Assembly (NCBI RefSeq): GCF_027066465.1
Contig: NZ_JAMONU010000087.1
Span: forward strand, 1 to 10,304
Origin: Thermococcus sp.
GTDB taxonomy: Archaea; Methanobacteriota_B; Thermococci; Thermococcales; Thermococcaceae
Direction: 5' to 3'
DNA length: 10,304 nt
The notes under the pieces were generated by a model, which saw nothing but the letters and a program-made list of their open reading frames with translations, made no database searches and had not been told where the DNA came from. The translations under genes and the position numbers were made by a program. This document shows, piece by piece, positions 1-6,237 of the stretch (position 1 is its first letter; each line of letters begins with the position of its first letter).

Positions 1-1
1 C

Positions 2-739
2 AACGTTCTCCCCGGCGGCTTCCTCCGGAGGCTTGAGAAGCTCCTCGACGTTCGGCTTGAAGGTTATCTCCTCATAACCTAAGAACTTGAGGTCGCTCTC
101 AAGGAGTATCTCGCCGAGGGCAAGGGTTCCTCTGTCAACCTCGTCGAGAACCGGGGTGAAGTCAACTACGACGTCCTTCTCTCCAACCTCGATGATGACC
201 TTGTTGGCGTCGACCCTCGGGAGGCGGAGCTCAATCATGCCCTTGACCTTCTCTATCGGGTCCTCGACCTTCTCGACTATCTCGACCTCATAGATAAGGT
301 GCTTGCCGGCGTAGGGGTGGTTGAAGTCGACCCTGACGCGACCTCCGCTGACGGTGAGAACCCTTCCCTTGAGCTTCCTTCCGCCCTCGGTCTCAATCTC
401 GACCGGCATTCCCGGGAACGGGATTATGCCCTGCCTCCTGAACTGGCCGAGGGTGAAGGTCTTGATGAGCTTCCTGTCGCGCTTTCCAAAGCCCTTCTCG
501 GGCGGAATCTCAATCTCGTACTTCTTGCCGACCTCAAGGCCCTCAAGGGCTTCGTCGAGACCCTGAAGGACGTGGCCTGCTCCAACCGCTATCGGAACGG
601 GGCCATAAACGCCGTTTTCCTTGTAAATACCAGCCTGCTTGGCTATCTCCTCATCGGTAGTGTCGAAAATCTCGCCGGTTTCCTTAATCCTTCCGGTGTA
701 GCGGAGCTTTATGACGTCTCCCTTCTCAACCTTGACCAT
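2..739 (-). CDS. FKBP-type peptidyl-prolyl cis-trans isomerase, long archaeal SlyD-like form (3' end cut by window)
   Basis: Catalyses cis-trans isomerisation of prolyl bonds and acts as a folding chaperone, presumably cytoplasmic since no signal peptide is seen. Translated from the ATG at 739, 246 residues are visible and the frame is still open at the window edge. The FKBP core is split: residues 1-85 hold Y14, the F25-D26 pair, the GAGHVLQGLDEAL stretch (53-65) and IPPEKGFG (78-85). An insert-in-flap domain follows (about 86-134), and the core closes with VDFNHPYAGKHL (137-148), a SlyD-family hallmark. From about residue 156 there is an extra C-terminal domain, as in the long archaeal FKBPs of about 26-29 kDa. 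The histidine-rich metal-binding tail of bacterial SlyD is not seen in the visible part. It is divergent from cysS across a 111-bp promoter region. Confidence in family is high; the true C-terminus lies outside the window. Confidence 0.93.
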   Translation of the reverse strand, partial: MVKVEKGDVIKLRYTGRIKETGEIFDTTDEEIAKQAGIYKENGVYGPVPIAVGAGHVLQGLDEALEGLEVGKKYEIEIPPEKGFGKRDRKLIKTFTLGQFRRQGIIPFPGMPVEIETEGGRKLKGRVLTVSGGRVRVDFNHPYAGKHLIYEVEIVEKVEDPIEKVKGMIELRLPRVDANKVIIEVGEKDVVVDFTPVLDEVDRGTLALGEILLESDLKFLGYEEITFKPNVEELLKPPEEAAGENV

Positions 740-783
740 CTTTACAACCCCCTTTTTCAGGCTCTAACCGGAGTTGTGGAGTT

Positions 784-798
784 GGTTTTTAAGCTTTC
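784..798 (-). promoter_or_regulatory. BRE/TATA of the FKBP gene
   Basis: On the minus strand this reads GAAAGC-TTAAAAACC, matching the usual Thermococcales BRE (AAAGC) followed by an A/T box. A start site about 25 nt downstream would fall near 760, leaving a leader of roughly 20 nt before the ATG at 739. The SD match ahead of that ATG is weak (a G-run, then TTGTAAAG). Assignment is by pattern and spacing only. Confidence 0.55.
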
Positions 799-805
799 CC
801 GCAAC

Positions 806-821
806 GATAAGCTAATAAAAA
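806..821 (+). promoter_or_regulatory. BRE/TATA of cysS
   Basis: GATAAGC-TAATAAAAA is the best A/T box upstream of cysS. Transcription would start near 838-845, giving a very short leader before the ATG at 851, where GGTGG (841-845) provides an SD with a 5-nt spacer. This promoter presumably drives cysS and the MutS-like gene together. Confidence 0.5.
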
Positions 822-839
822 GGCCCTCCCAAAAGGCCC
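818..839 (+). repeat. Direct repeat AAAAGGCCC, two copies 13 bp apart
   Basis: AAAAGGCCC occurs at 818-826 and again at 831-839, overlapping the end of the predicted cysS TATA box and the expected transcription start. The two copies are exact over nine bases. They could be an operator or chance in a short GC-rich leader; no known regulator site is recognised. Confidence 0.4.
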
Positions 840-850
840 CGGTGGTGGGA

Positions 851-2281
851 ATGGCGATTAGGATATACAACACCCTCACGAGGCAGAAGGAGGAGTTCAA
901 ACCGCTCCGCGAAGGCGAGGTTAGAATGTACGTCTGCGGCCCAACGGTTTACGATTACCCCCATCTCGGCCACGCGAGGACTTACATTGCCTTCGACGTC
1001 ATCAGGCGCTACCTCGAGCACAGGGGCTACACCGTTCTAATGGTCATGAACTTCACGGACATAGACGACAAAATCATCAAGCGCGCCAATGAGACAGGGG
1101 AAGACCCGAAGGAGCTCGCGGAGAAATTTCTGAGGATTTTCCTCGAGGACATGAAAGCTTTGAAGGTCAAGCCGGCCGACGTTTATCCCCGCGTCACCGA
1201 GCACATGGAGGACATAATCAACTTCGTGAAGAAGCTCCAGGAAAAGGGCTACGCCTACGAAGGTAGCGACGGCGTTTACTTCGAGGTCAGGAAGTTCAAA
1301 GATTACGGAAAGCTGAGCAAGATAAAGCTCGAGGACCTCGTGAAGGGCGCGCGCGTCGAGCCCGGTGAAGGCAAGAGGAACCCCGAGGACTTCGCCCTCT
1401 GGAAGAAAGCTAAACCTGGCGAGCCAAAGTGGAAGAGCCCCTGGGGGGAGGGAAGGCCCGGCTGGCACATAGAGTGCTCCACGATGAGCAGCAAATACCT
1501 CGGCGAGAGCTTCGACATCCACGGCGGAGGAAACGACCTCATCTTCCCGCACCACGAGAACGAGATAGCCCAGAGCGAGGCCTGCTTCGGCCACGAGTGG
1601 GTTCACTACTGGATGCACACCGGCTTCCTGATGCTGAACGGCGAGAAGATGAGCAAGAGTCTCGGCAACTTCGTAACCGTTAGAGAACTCCTCAAGCGCT
1701 ACGACCCGGAGGTTATAAGGCTCTTCGTCCTCCAGAGGCACTACCGCTCGCCCCTTGACTACAGCGAAGAAGGTATAGAGCACGCCAAGAACAACCTTGA
1801 GAGGCTCTACAACACTCTCGAAAACATCCGCGTGGCGATGGAGCGGGCTGAGATAGCGTTCCGCTGGGACGAGCCTGAGTTCAGGGCCTACGAGGCCATA
1901 AGAGATGCCAGGAGGAAGTTCTACGAGGCCATGGACGACGACTTCAACACGGCCGAGGCTTTGAAGGCGGTCTTCGAGGTCAGCAACGCTATCAATAGAT
2001 ACCTCACCGAGGTGGAAAAGCCGAAGGAGAGCATTCTCAGGAAGGCGTGGGAGTTCTTCAGAGACGTTGGCGAGGTCTTCGGCCTGTTCGAGGACTACTT
2101 CAAGGAGCAGAGGGCCGGGAACGAGGAGGAACTCATAAACCTGCTCGTTGAAGTCCGCGCCCAGCTCAGGAAGGAAAGGCGCTTTGATTTGGCCGACAGA
2201 ATCAGAGAAGAGCTGAGAAAGCTCGGAATCCAGCTGGAGGACACACCGCAGGGAACGGTCTGGAAGAGGATTAAGGTCTAA
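851..2281 (+). CDS. cysS: Cysteinyl-tRNA synthetase
   Basis: Class I aminoacyl-tRNA synthetase that charges tRNA-Cys with cysteine in the cytoplasm. The 476-residue product has the family's normal length. The ATP-binding HIGH motif is HLGH (38-41) and the KMSKS loop is at 266-270. The catalytic zinc ligands are all present: C29, C209 (in WHIECS), H234 and E238 (in FPHHENE), almost exactly the E. coli numbering. A helical tRNA-binding C-terminal region follows. I chose the ATG at 851 because it is the first residue of the conserved MAIRIYNT start and has GGTGG 5 nt upstream. In-frame GTGs at 842 and 845 are possible but less likely. The frame stays open upstream to 299 only because it runs antisense to the FKBP gene. 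The MutS-like gene follows 20 bp after the stop, so co-transcription is likely. Confidence 0.97.
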   Translation: MAIRIYNTLTRQKEEFKPLREGEVRMYVCGPTVYDYPHLGHARTYIAFDVIRRYLEHRGYTVLMVMNFTDIDDKIIKRANETGEDPKELAEKFLRIFLEDMKALKVKPADVYPRVTEHMEDIINFVKKLQEKGYAYEGSDGVYFEVRKFKDYGKLSKIKLEDLVKGARVEPGEGKRNPEDFALWKKAKPGEPKWKSPWGEGRPGWHIECSTMSSKYLGESFDIHGGGNDLIFPHHENEIAQSEACFGHEWVHYWMHTGFLMLNGEKMSKSLGNFVTVRELLKRYDPEVIRLFVLQRHYRSPLDYSEEGIEHAKNNLERLYNTLENIRVAMERAEIAFRWDEPEFRAYEAIRDARRKFYEAMDDDFNTAEALKAVFEVSNAINRYLTEVEKPKESILRKAWEFFRDVGEVFGLFEDYFKEQRAGNEEELINLLVEVRAQLRKERRFDLADRIREELRKLGIQLEDTPQGTVWKRIKV

Positions 2282-2301
2282 AACCCATCTGACGTGGGAG
2301 C

Positions 2302-4035
2302 ATGAGGCTGAGGCTGAACGCCGAGGCAAGGGCCATATACCGGGCGATAATCGGGGAGATTAAGTCGAGGCTCGTCCTCAGGGGTAGCGAGGCCTACCTT
2401 GAGAGCTTTTATCCCACTTCCAGTCCGGAAGAAATACTCAGAAGGCAGGAATACCTGAAGGAGGCCCTGCCCAGGATTTCATCGGGCATTAAGGAGGAGC
2501 TTGAGAAAATCAGGCCGATAAAGTTCCGCAGGGAGTTCCTCTCGGACAGGGTTCTGCTCGTGGACGAGGGAGAAATTGAGAAGGCCGAGGCTCTCGGCCT
2601 CTGCTACGTCACCACAAATCCCGAGGAGGCAAGGGAGTATCCCCTCGTTCTCAGCACGGTTGGATATAGGATAGACGTTGAGCTTTCACCGGCTGACGTC
2701 GCCCCGGAGCTTTACGTTCTTCCCCTCTGGGAGGCCAGGGAGACACTCGAGGCGCTTGGACGAATCGGGGAAATCACGGGGAGTAAAAGCGTTGCAGGGG
2801 AACTCCTCTCGGCACTATCGGAGTTTGAGGGTGTCGTGAAGAGAGCTTCCCTCCTCGATTCCCTGGACGAGATTGTTCTTGAAAAGGAGCGCGCCCTGAA
2901 CGAGGAGATATCCAGAAAGCTTGAGAGCTTCAGCCTGACGCTCAGCGGAAGGGAGCTTCTCGATTTCCTGTCCCAGCTGAGGGCCGGAAACTACGAGGCA
3001 ATATTCAGGCACTTCGGAAGCGTTGAGGAGGAAATCCTGAACCTGATAGCCCGGGCGGAAGAGGAGCTTTCGGAAAAGTTCGGGGTTGACGTCGAGCTGT
3101 TCTCGAGGGAAGAACTTTACCCAGTCAGCGTTTCCCCGGAGAGAATTGAAGAGCTTAGGAATGTCCTCGAAAGGGAGCTTGCGGTTGAGAGATACATCAA
3201 AGCCCGCGAAATCCTTGAAAGGGTTCATCACCTCATACCGAGGCTGAGGGAAGAGCTTAGGAAAGCGGAAGAGCTTGACTTCCTCCAGGCCGTTAAGGAT
3301 TTCGCGGAGGGATTCACGTTCCCCGAACCCTGGGAGGGCGGCTTCGCTTTCCTCAGGGGAAGGCATCTCTTCATTGAAAACCCTCAGCCGGTCAGCTACG
3401 TTGTTGGAAGAAAACCGGAGGACTTCAGCGTCCCAACATCGGAAAACGTGGGGAATGAGAGGGTCGTCATACTGACCGGTGCCAACAGCGGTGGGAAGAC
3501 GAGCCTGCTCGAGCTGATAGCACAGGTGGGAATCCTGTTCCACATGGGCTTTCCGGTTCCAGCCGAGAGGGCCTGGCTCGAGCCGCTGGAGGAGATTTTC
3601 CTCTTCAAGAGGAAGCGGAGCGTCTACGGAGCCGGGGCGTTTGAGACGGCCCTCCGTTCCTTCGTTAGGGCATTGAGGAAGCCCGGCAGGAAGCTGCTCC
3701 TGATAGACGAATTCGAGGCTATAACCGAACCCGGAGCGGCCGTTAAGATTATCGGTGAACTTCTCAAGGTTGCCCACGAAGAGGGGTTCTACGTCGTCAT
3801 AGTGTCCCACCTCGGGGAGGACCTGAAAAGGGAGCTTCCCTTTGCGAGGGTTGATGGAATAGAGGCAAAGGGTCTCGACGAGAACCTCAATTTAATCGTT
3901 GACAGGCAGCCCGTTTTCGGAAAGCTCGGGAGAAGCACGCCTGAGCTGATAGTTGAAAGGCTCGCTAAAAAGTCCCGGGGTGCGGAGAGGAGGATATACG
4001 AGCGCATACTCGGGGCATTTAAGGACAGTGTGTAG
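2302..4035 (+). CDS. Archaeal MutS-like DNA-binding ATPase (MutS2/MutS5-related)
   Basis: A 577-residue protein with the MutS core-plus-ATPase layout. Residues about 1-360 form the helical core/lever/clamp region, rich in Glu, Arg and Leu with predicted long helices. Residues about 385-577 form the ABC-type ATPase domain. Walker A is GANSGGKT (393-400), a variant of the canonical GPNMGGKS. A Gly/Ala/Phe-Glu signature segment (YGAGAFETAL) follows, then Walker B LLLIDEFE (465-472) and the H-loop histidine H503 (VSHLGEDL). There is no N-terminal mismatch-recognition domain with the Phe-X-Glu motif of MutS1, and I see no Smr nuclease domain of bacterial MutS2. Known archaeal relatives (MutS5 of Pyrococcus) bind Holliday junctions, so a role in recombination rather than mismatch repair is plausible but inferred. 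The ATG at 2302 is the first in-frame start after a stop at 2290; the GGGAG before it sits unusually close. Confidence 0.85.
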   Translation: MRLRLNAEARAIYRAIIGEIKSRLVLRGSEAYLESFYPTSSPEEILRRQEYLKEALPRISSGIKEELEKIRPIKFRREFLSDRVLLVDEGEIEKAEALGLCYVTTNPEEAREYPLVLSTVGYRIDVELSPADVAPELYVLPLWEARETLEALGRIGEITGSKSVAGELLSALSEFEGVVKRASLLDSLDEIVLEKERALNEEISRKLESFSLTLSGRELLDFLSQLRAGNYEAIFRHFGSVEEEILNLIARAEEELSEKFGVDVELFSREELYPVSVSPERIEELRNVLERELAVERYIKAREILERVHHLIPRLREELRKAEELDFLQAVKDFAEGFTFPEPWEGGFAFLRGRHLFIENPQPVSYVVGRKPEDFSVPTSENVGNERVVILTGANSGGKTSLLELIAQVGILFHMGFPVPAERAWLEPLEEIFLFKRKRSVYGAGAFETALRSFVRALRKPGRKLLLIDEFEAITEPGAAVKIIGELLKVAHEEGFYVVIVSHLGEDLKRELPFARVDGIEAKGLDENLNLIVDRQPVFGKLGRSTPELIVERLAKKSRGAERRIYERILGAFKDSV

Positions 4036-4057
4036 GTCTCTGTGTAGGTAGTTACTA

Positions 4058-4090
4058 CATTTTTTTGACGTTATGTTATTACTCTTTTTG
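4058..4090 (+). terminator. T-rich terminator after the cysS-mutS operon
   Basis: A run of seven T (4060-4066) and a second of five T (4085-4089) lie just beyond the MutS-like stop codon. Archaeal RNA polymerase terminates at T-rich stretches without a required hairpin, and no strong hairpin is seen here. The second run also lies just upstream of the next promoter. Confidence 0.5.
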
Positions 4091-4094
4091 ATTA

Positions 4095-4118
4095 GAAAGC
4101 TTTAAGTATTTTTAAAGC
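4095..4118 (+). promoter_or_regulatory. Promoter of the chemoreceptor gene, overlapped by an inverted repeat
   Basis: GAAAGC-TTTAAGTA (4095-4108) is a good BRE/TATA for the gene at 4142; transcription would begin near 4126-4132. A perfect inverted repeat, GCTTTAA (4099-4105) and TTAAAGC (4112-4118) with a 6-bp spacer, covers the TATA box. A repressor bound there would block TBP, but no known regulator consensus is recognised. Confidence 0.55.
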
Positions 4119-4141
4119 GTACAGGTGAGGGAGGGGTGCCT

Positions 4142-5401
4142 ATGGACGGCAGGGGTGTTTCGGTACTCTCACCCGTTATAGCGTTCGTTTCAACAATCGT
4201 TCCAGCTTATTTAGCCGGCCCCGTGGCGGGGCTTGCGGGGGGTATCGCGGGAACCGCCGTTGGAGCCTACATAGCCCTATCCGCGAGGGAACCCCAGAGA
4301 ATTCCCCAAGAGGTGGAGCAGTACAGGAGGGAAATCGAGGAGCAGATAGAGGTCGTAAAGAGAATCATCGAGAGGATTGCCGAGGGCGACCTCAGCGCTG
4401 TGGACACCCAGCTCAACGGCCATCTGAGGGACATCCGGGAGGCACTGGAAAAGATGAGGAGAAACCTCCGTAGCATGGTTCAAGCAATCAAAGACGCCGC
4501 AGACGTCATCGAGGAAAGGACCGACGTGATTAAGGAGAACATTGACCAGATAAGTGAGGCAATTCAGCAGGTGGCCGAGGCAATCAACCAGGTGAGCATT
4601 GAAGCCCAGCGCGAGCAGGAGAACATAAACCAGATGACCGAGAACATGCGCTACATTGACGAGGTCGCAAAAGAAACTATGGCCGCCATGGAGGACTTTG
4701 AGCACACGATGAAGGATATGGCGGCGCTGGCGAGGGAAGGAGGGGAGAGGGGAGAGAAAGCAGTGGAGCAGATTGAGGAAATCCGGAGCATGATGGCCAT
4801 GATAGAGGAGACCGTCAGGGGAGTTGCGGAGATGAGCAAGCACATAACGAACATCACCAATGTTATTACTGGTATTGCGGAGCAGACTAATCTTCTTGCT
4901 TTGAATGCTGCTATTGAGGCTGCTCGTGCTGGGGAAGCTGGTAAGGGTTTTGCGGTTGTTGCCGAGGAAATCAGGAAACTCGCAGAAGAAAGCAAAAAAG
5001 CCGCAGACAACATAAGAAACATAGTCGAACAGATAATGGCCAAAATAGAGGAAAGCGTTAACGTCACCGAGAAGAGCGTTGAAACAGTCTCATCCTCAAC
5101 GGAAGCCCTTAAGGAGAGCGTCTCGTATCTCACCCAGATTGCCGAGCTTATGGAGGAAATGGAGCGTAAAACGGCGGAGCTCAAGGAGAAGATACTTGAA
5201 GAGGGAGAGAAGGTGGACGAGGGACTCCGCTTCCTCGAGAACCTTGCCGCAAGCGCTCAGGAAACCACTGCGGCCGCGGAGCAGGTCAGCGCCGCCGCAG
5301 AGGAGCAGACCTCAGCCCTTCAGGAGGTCAGGGCCACACTTTCAGACTTCAAGGAGGTCGTTAAGGAGCTCATGAACGCGGTAAACAAGTTCAAGCTTTG
5401 A
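4142..5401 (+). CDS. Methyl-accepting chemotaxis-type transducer, membrane-anchored, no external sensor domain
   Basis: Chemoreceptor signalling protein expected to control a CheA kinase through CheW. From the ATG at 4142 it is 419 residues. Residues about 8-46 are a hydrophobic Gly/Ala-rich segment, one long or two short membrane helices. A HAMP-like region follows (about 60-115, containing IAEGDL), and then a long coiled coil. The hairpin tip is at 244-276, with the diagnostic EQTNLLALNAAIEAARAGE (247-265) and GKGFAVVAEE. The C-terminal arm ends in Ala/Glu/Gln-rich methylation-type sequence (AQETTAAAEQVSAAAEEQ) with no receptor pentapeptide for CheR docking. No ligand-binding domain lies outside the membrane, so input is unknown. 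GGAGG at 4130-4134, 7 nt upstream, supports the ATG; the in-frame GTG at 4136 is an alternative. Codon use at the tip differs sharply from the rest of the gene. The 3' end overlaps bud32 by 11 bp. Confidence 0.92.
   Translation: MDGRGVSVLSPVIAFVSTIVPAYLAGPVAGLAGGIAGTAVGAYIALSAREPQRIPQEVEQYRREIEEQIEVVKRIIERIAEGDLSAVDTQLNGHLRDIREALEKMRRNLRSMVQAIKDAADVIEERTDVIKENIDQISEAIQQVAEAINQVSIEAQREQENINQMTENMRYIDEVAKETMAAMEDFEHTMKDMAALAREGGERGEKAVEQIEEIRSMMAMIEETVRGVAEMSKHITNITNVITGIAEQTNLLALNAAIEAARAGEAGKGFAVVAEEIRKLAEESKKAADNIRNIVEQIMAKIEESVNVTEKSVETVSSSTEALKESVSYLTQIAELMEEMERKTAELKEKILEEGEKVDEGLRFLENLAASAQETTAAAEQVSAAAEEQTSALQEVRATLSDFKEVVKELMNAVNKFKL
4859..4963 (+). other. Codon-usage island encoding the chemoreceptor signalling tip
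   Basis: The 35 codons for residues 240-274 are written mostly with T in third position: 25 of the first 34 end in T and none ends in C. The flanking codons on both sides favour C, A or G (upstream AAG-CAC-ATA-ACG-AAC-ATC-ACC; downstream GAG-GAA-ATC-AGG-AAA-CTC-GCA). The edges coincide with the ultra-conserved tip. This looks like a segment of separate origin, for example a gene-conversion tract shared among receptor paralogues. Confidence 0.75.
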
Positions 5402-6059
5402 GCCAGCTCCGCTCCCTGTACCTTCCCCTGCTCTCTATCTCTTCTATCTTCTCCTCGATTTCCTTCCTCGCCTTCTCACCGAGAACCTCTGCGTAGCCCT
5501 CGAGAACGGCCTTAAAGCCCTCCTCGAACCAGGTGTAGTGAGTGCTCTCCATTGCCCTCTTGAGGAGGTGCAAATCAACGCCCCTTGCCTCGAGGGTCGA
5601 ATCGAAGTCCGCCAAGCCAAAGTCTATCAGGTGAACCCGTCCTTCCCTGAGAATCATGTTACTCGTCGTTAAGTCGCCGTGAACGATGCCCGCCCTGTGC
5701 AACTTCCCTATCTGCCTCCCGACTTCCCGGCAGAGGCTCAGCCTCTCTTCCATCGGAACTTCTTCGAGGTGCTCCTTAAGCCGCTTTCCCTCGATGAACT
5801 CCATGACTATCACCATGTCGCGCAGGTTAACCTCGTAGACGTACGGGCAGTTCACGCCGAACTCCTTCGCCCTGTGGAGAATTCGGGCTTCCCTGACGGT
5901 CCGCTCCTTTCTGAGCTTCACGTCTATCTCCCGAATCCTGTACCTCTTGGGAACCCTGTGCTTCACTATGACCCTTTCCTTGAGGAGAGGAACGCCGAAG
6001 ACCTCCTCAAAGGTTCCCTCGTAGATTTTCGCCTCAGCCCCCTGTGCGATTAGCCTCAT
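5391..6059 (-). CDS. bud32: Bud32 atypical protein kinase/ATPase of the KEOPS complex
   Basis: Small (222-residue) RIO-like kinase that, with Kae1, Cgi121 and Pcc1, forms KEOPS. The complex makes threonylcarbamoyl-adenosine (t6A) at position 37 of ANN-decoding tRNAs; Bud32 supplies ATPase activity supporting Kae1. Motifs: a degenerate glycine loop AQGAEAKIY (5-13), the ATP-binding lysine K33 (VIVKHRVPKRYR), the conserved KLRKERTVREARIL stretch (48-61), the catalytic loop HGDLTTSN (127-134) with D129 and N134, and the metal-binding DFG at 146-148. The length is that of a free-standing Bud32, not the Kae1-Bud32 fusion found in some methanogens. The ATG at 6059 follows GGTGG in the leader. It is divergent from the thermosome gene and convergent with the chemoreceptor gene, overlapping its 3' end by 11 bp. 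Kae1 and the other partners are not in the window. Confidence 0.94.
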   Translation of the reverse strand: MRLIAQGAEAKIYEGTFEEVFGVPLLKERVIVKHRVPKRYRIREIDVKLRKERTVREARILHRAKEFGVNCPYVYEVNLRDMVIVMEFIEGKRLKEHLEEVPMEERLSLCREVGRQIGKLHRAGIVHGDLTTSNMILREGRVHLIDFGLADFDSTLEARGVDLHLLKRAMESTHYTWFEEGFKAVLEGYAEVLGEKARKEIEEKIEEIESRGRYRERSWLKA

Positions 6060-6090
6060 TCGACCACCATACTCAGCCTCTCACTTCAAG

Positions 6091-6103
6091 TTTTAGCCCT
6101 TTC
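6091..6103 (-). promoter_or_regulatory. Putative bud32 promoter A/T box
   Basis: On the minus strand GAAAGGG-CTAAAA is the best BRE/TATA-like element upstream of bud32, about 32-44 bp before the ATG at 6059. It is weaker than the thermosome promoter on the other strand, in keeping with low kinase and high chaperonin demand. It is assigned by position only. Confidence 0.4.
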
Positions 6104-6132
6104 TATGACCTCTATCGAATTTTTCTATCAAT

Positions 6133-6150
6133 TGACCAAAATTTTGGTCA
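6133..6150. promoter_or_regulatory. 18-bp perfect palindrome in the bud32-thermosome divergent promoter region
   Basis: TGACCAAAATTTTGGTCA is perfectly self-complementary. It lies 26 bp upstream of the thermosome TATA box and about 30 bp upstream of the putative bud32 A/T box, so it could act on either promoter. Related pieces sit around it: CTATGACC at 6103-6110 is the inverted copy of GGTCATAG at 6146-6153, and ACCAAAA recurs at 6168-6174 next to the thermosome TATA box. A dimeric transcription factor site is the natural reading. I do not recognise the regulator. Confidence 0.65.
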
Positions 6151-6167
6151 TAGTTTGATATTTTTGA

Positions 6168-6183
6168 ACCAAAAGTTTATATA
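6168..6183 (+). promoter_or_regulatory. Strong BRE/TATA of the thermosome gene
   Basis: ACCAAAAG-TTTATATA is a near-ideal Thermococcales promoter core. Transcription is expected near 6205-6210, giving a leader of about 30 nt with GGAGG (6224-6228) 9 nt before the ATG at 6238. The heat-shock repressor Phr of this order uses TTTA, TGGTAA and AAAA elements around the start site; here only an AAAAA run (6207-6211) is visible, so Phr control is not demonstrated. Confidence 0.75.
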
Positions 6184-6237
6184 GAGCGCTGACGAAGTGA
6201 TTCCGCAAAAAGGCAAAACGTTTGGAGGAATGTCAAA

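Noticed and set aside
299..850. 552-bp in-frame upstream extension of cysS, which would give a 660-residue protein
   Set aside because: It lies antisense to the FKBP gene up to 739, has no resemblance to a synthetase domain, and the conserved CysRS start with its SD is at 851.
1037..2329. 430-codon open frame on the minus strand opposite cysS
   Set aside because: Shadow of cysS codon bias; the sense strand encodes a complete, motif-bearing enzyme.
2815..3810. 331-codon open frame on the minus strand opposite the MutS-like gene
   Set aside because: Composition-driven antisense frame with no recognisable domain; the sense strand explains the region.
6200..6216. Possible Phr heat-shock repressor operator at the thermosome transcription start
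   Set aside because: Only the AAAA-type element is visible; TTTA and TGGTAA are not seen at the expected places, so it is not claimed.
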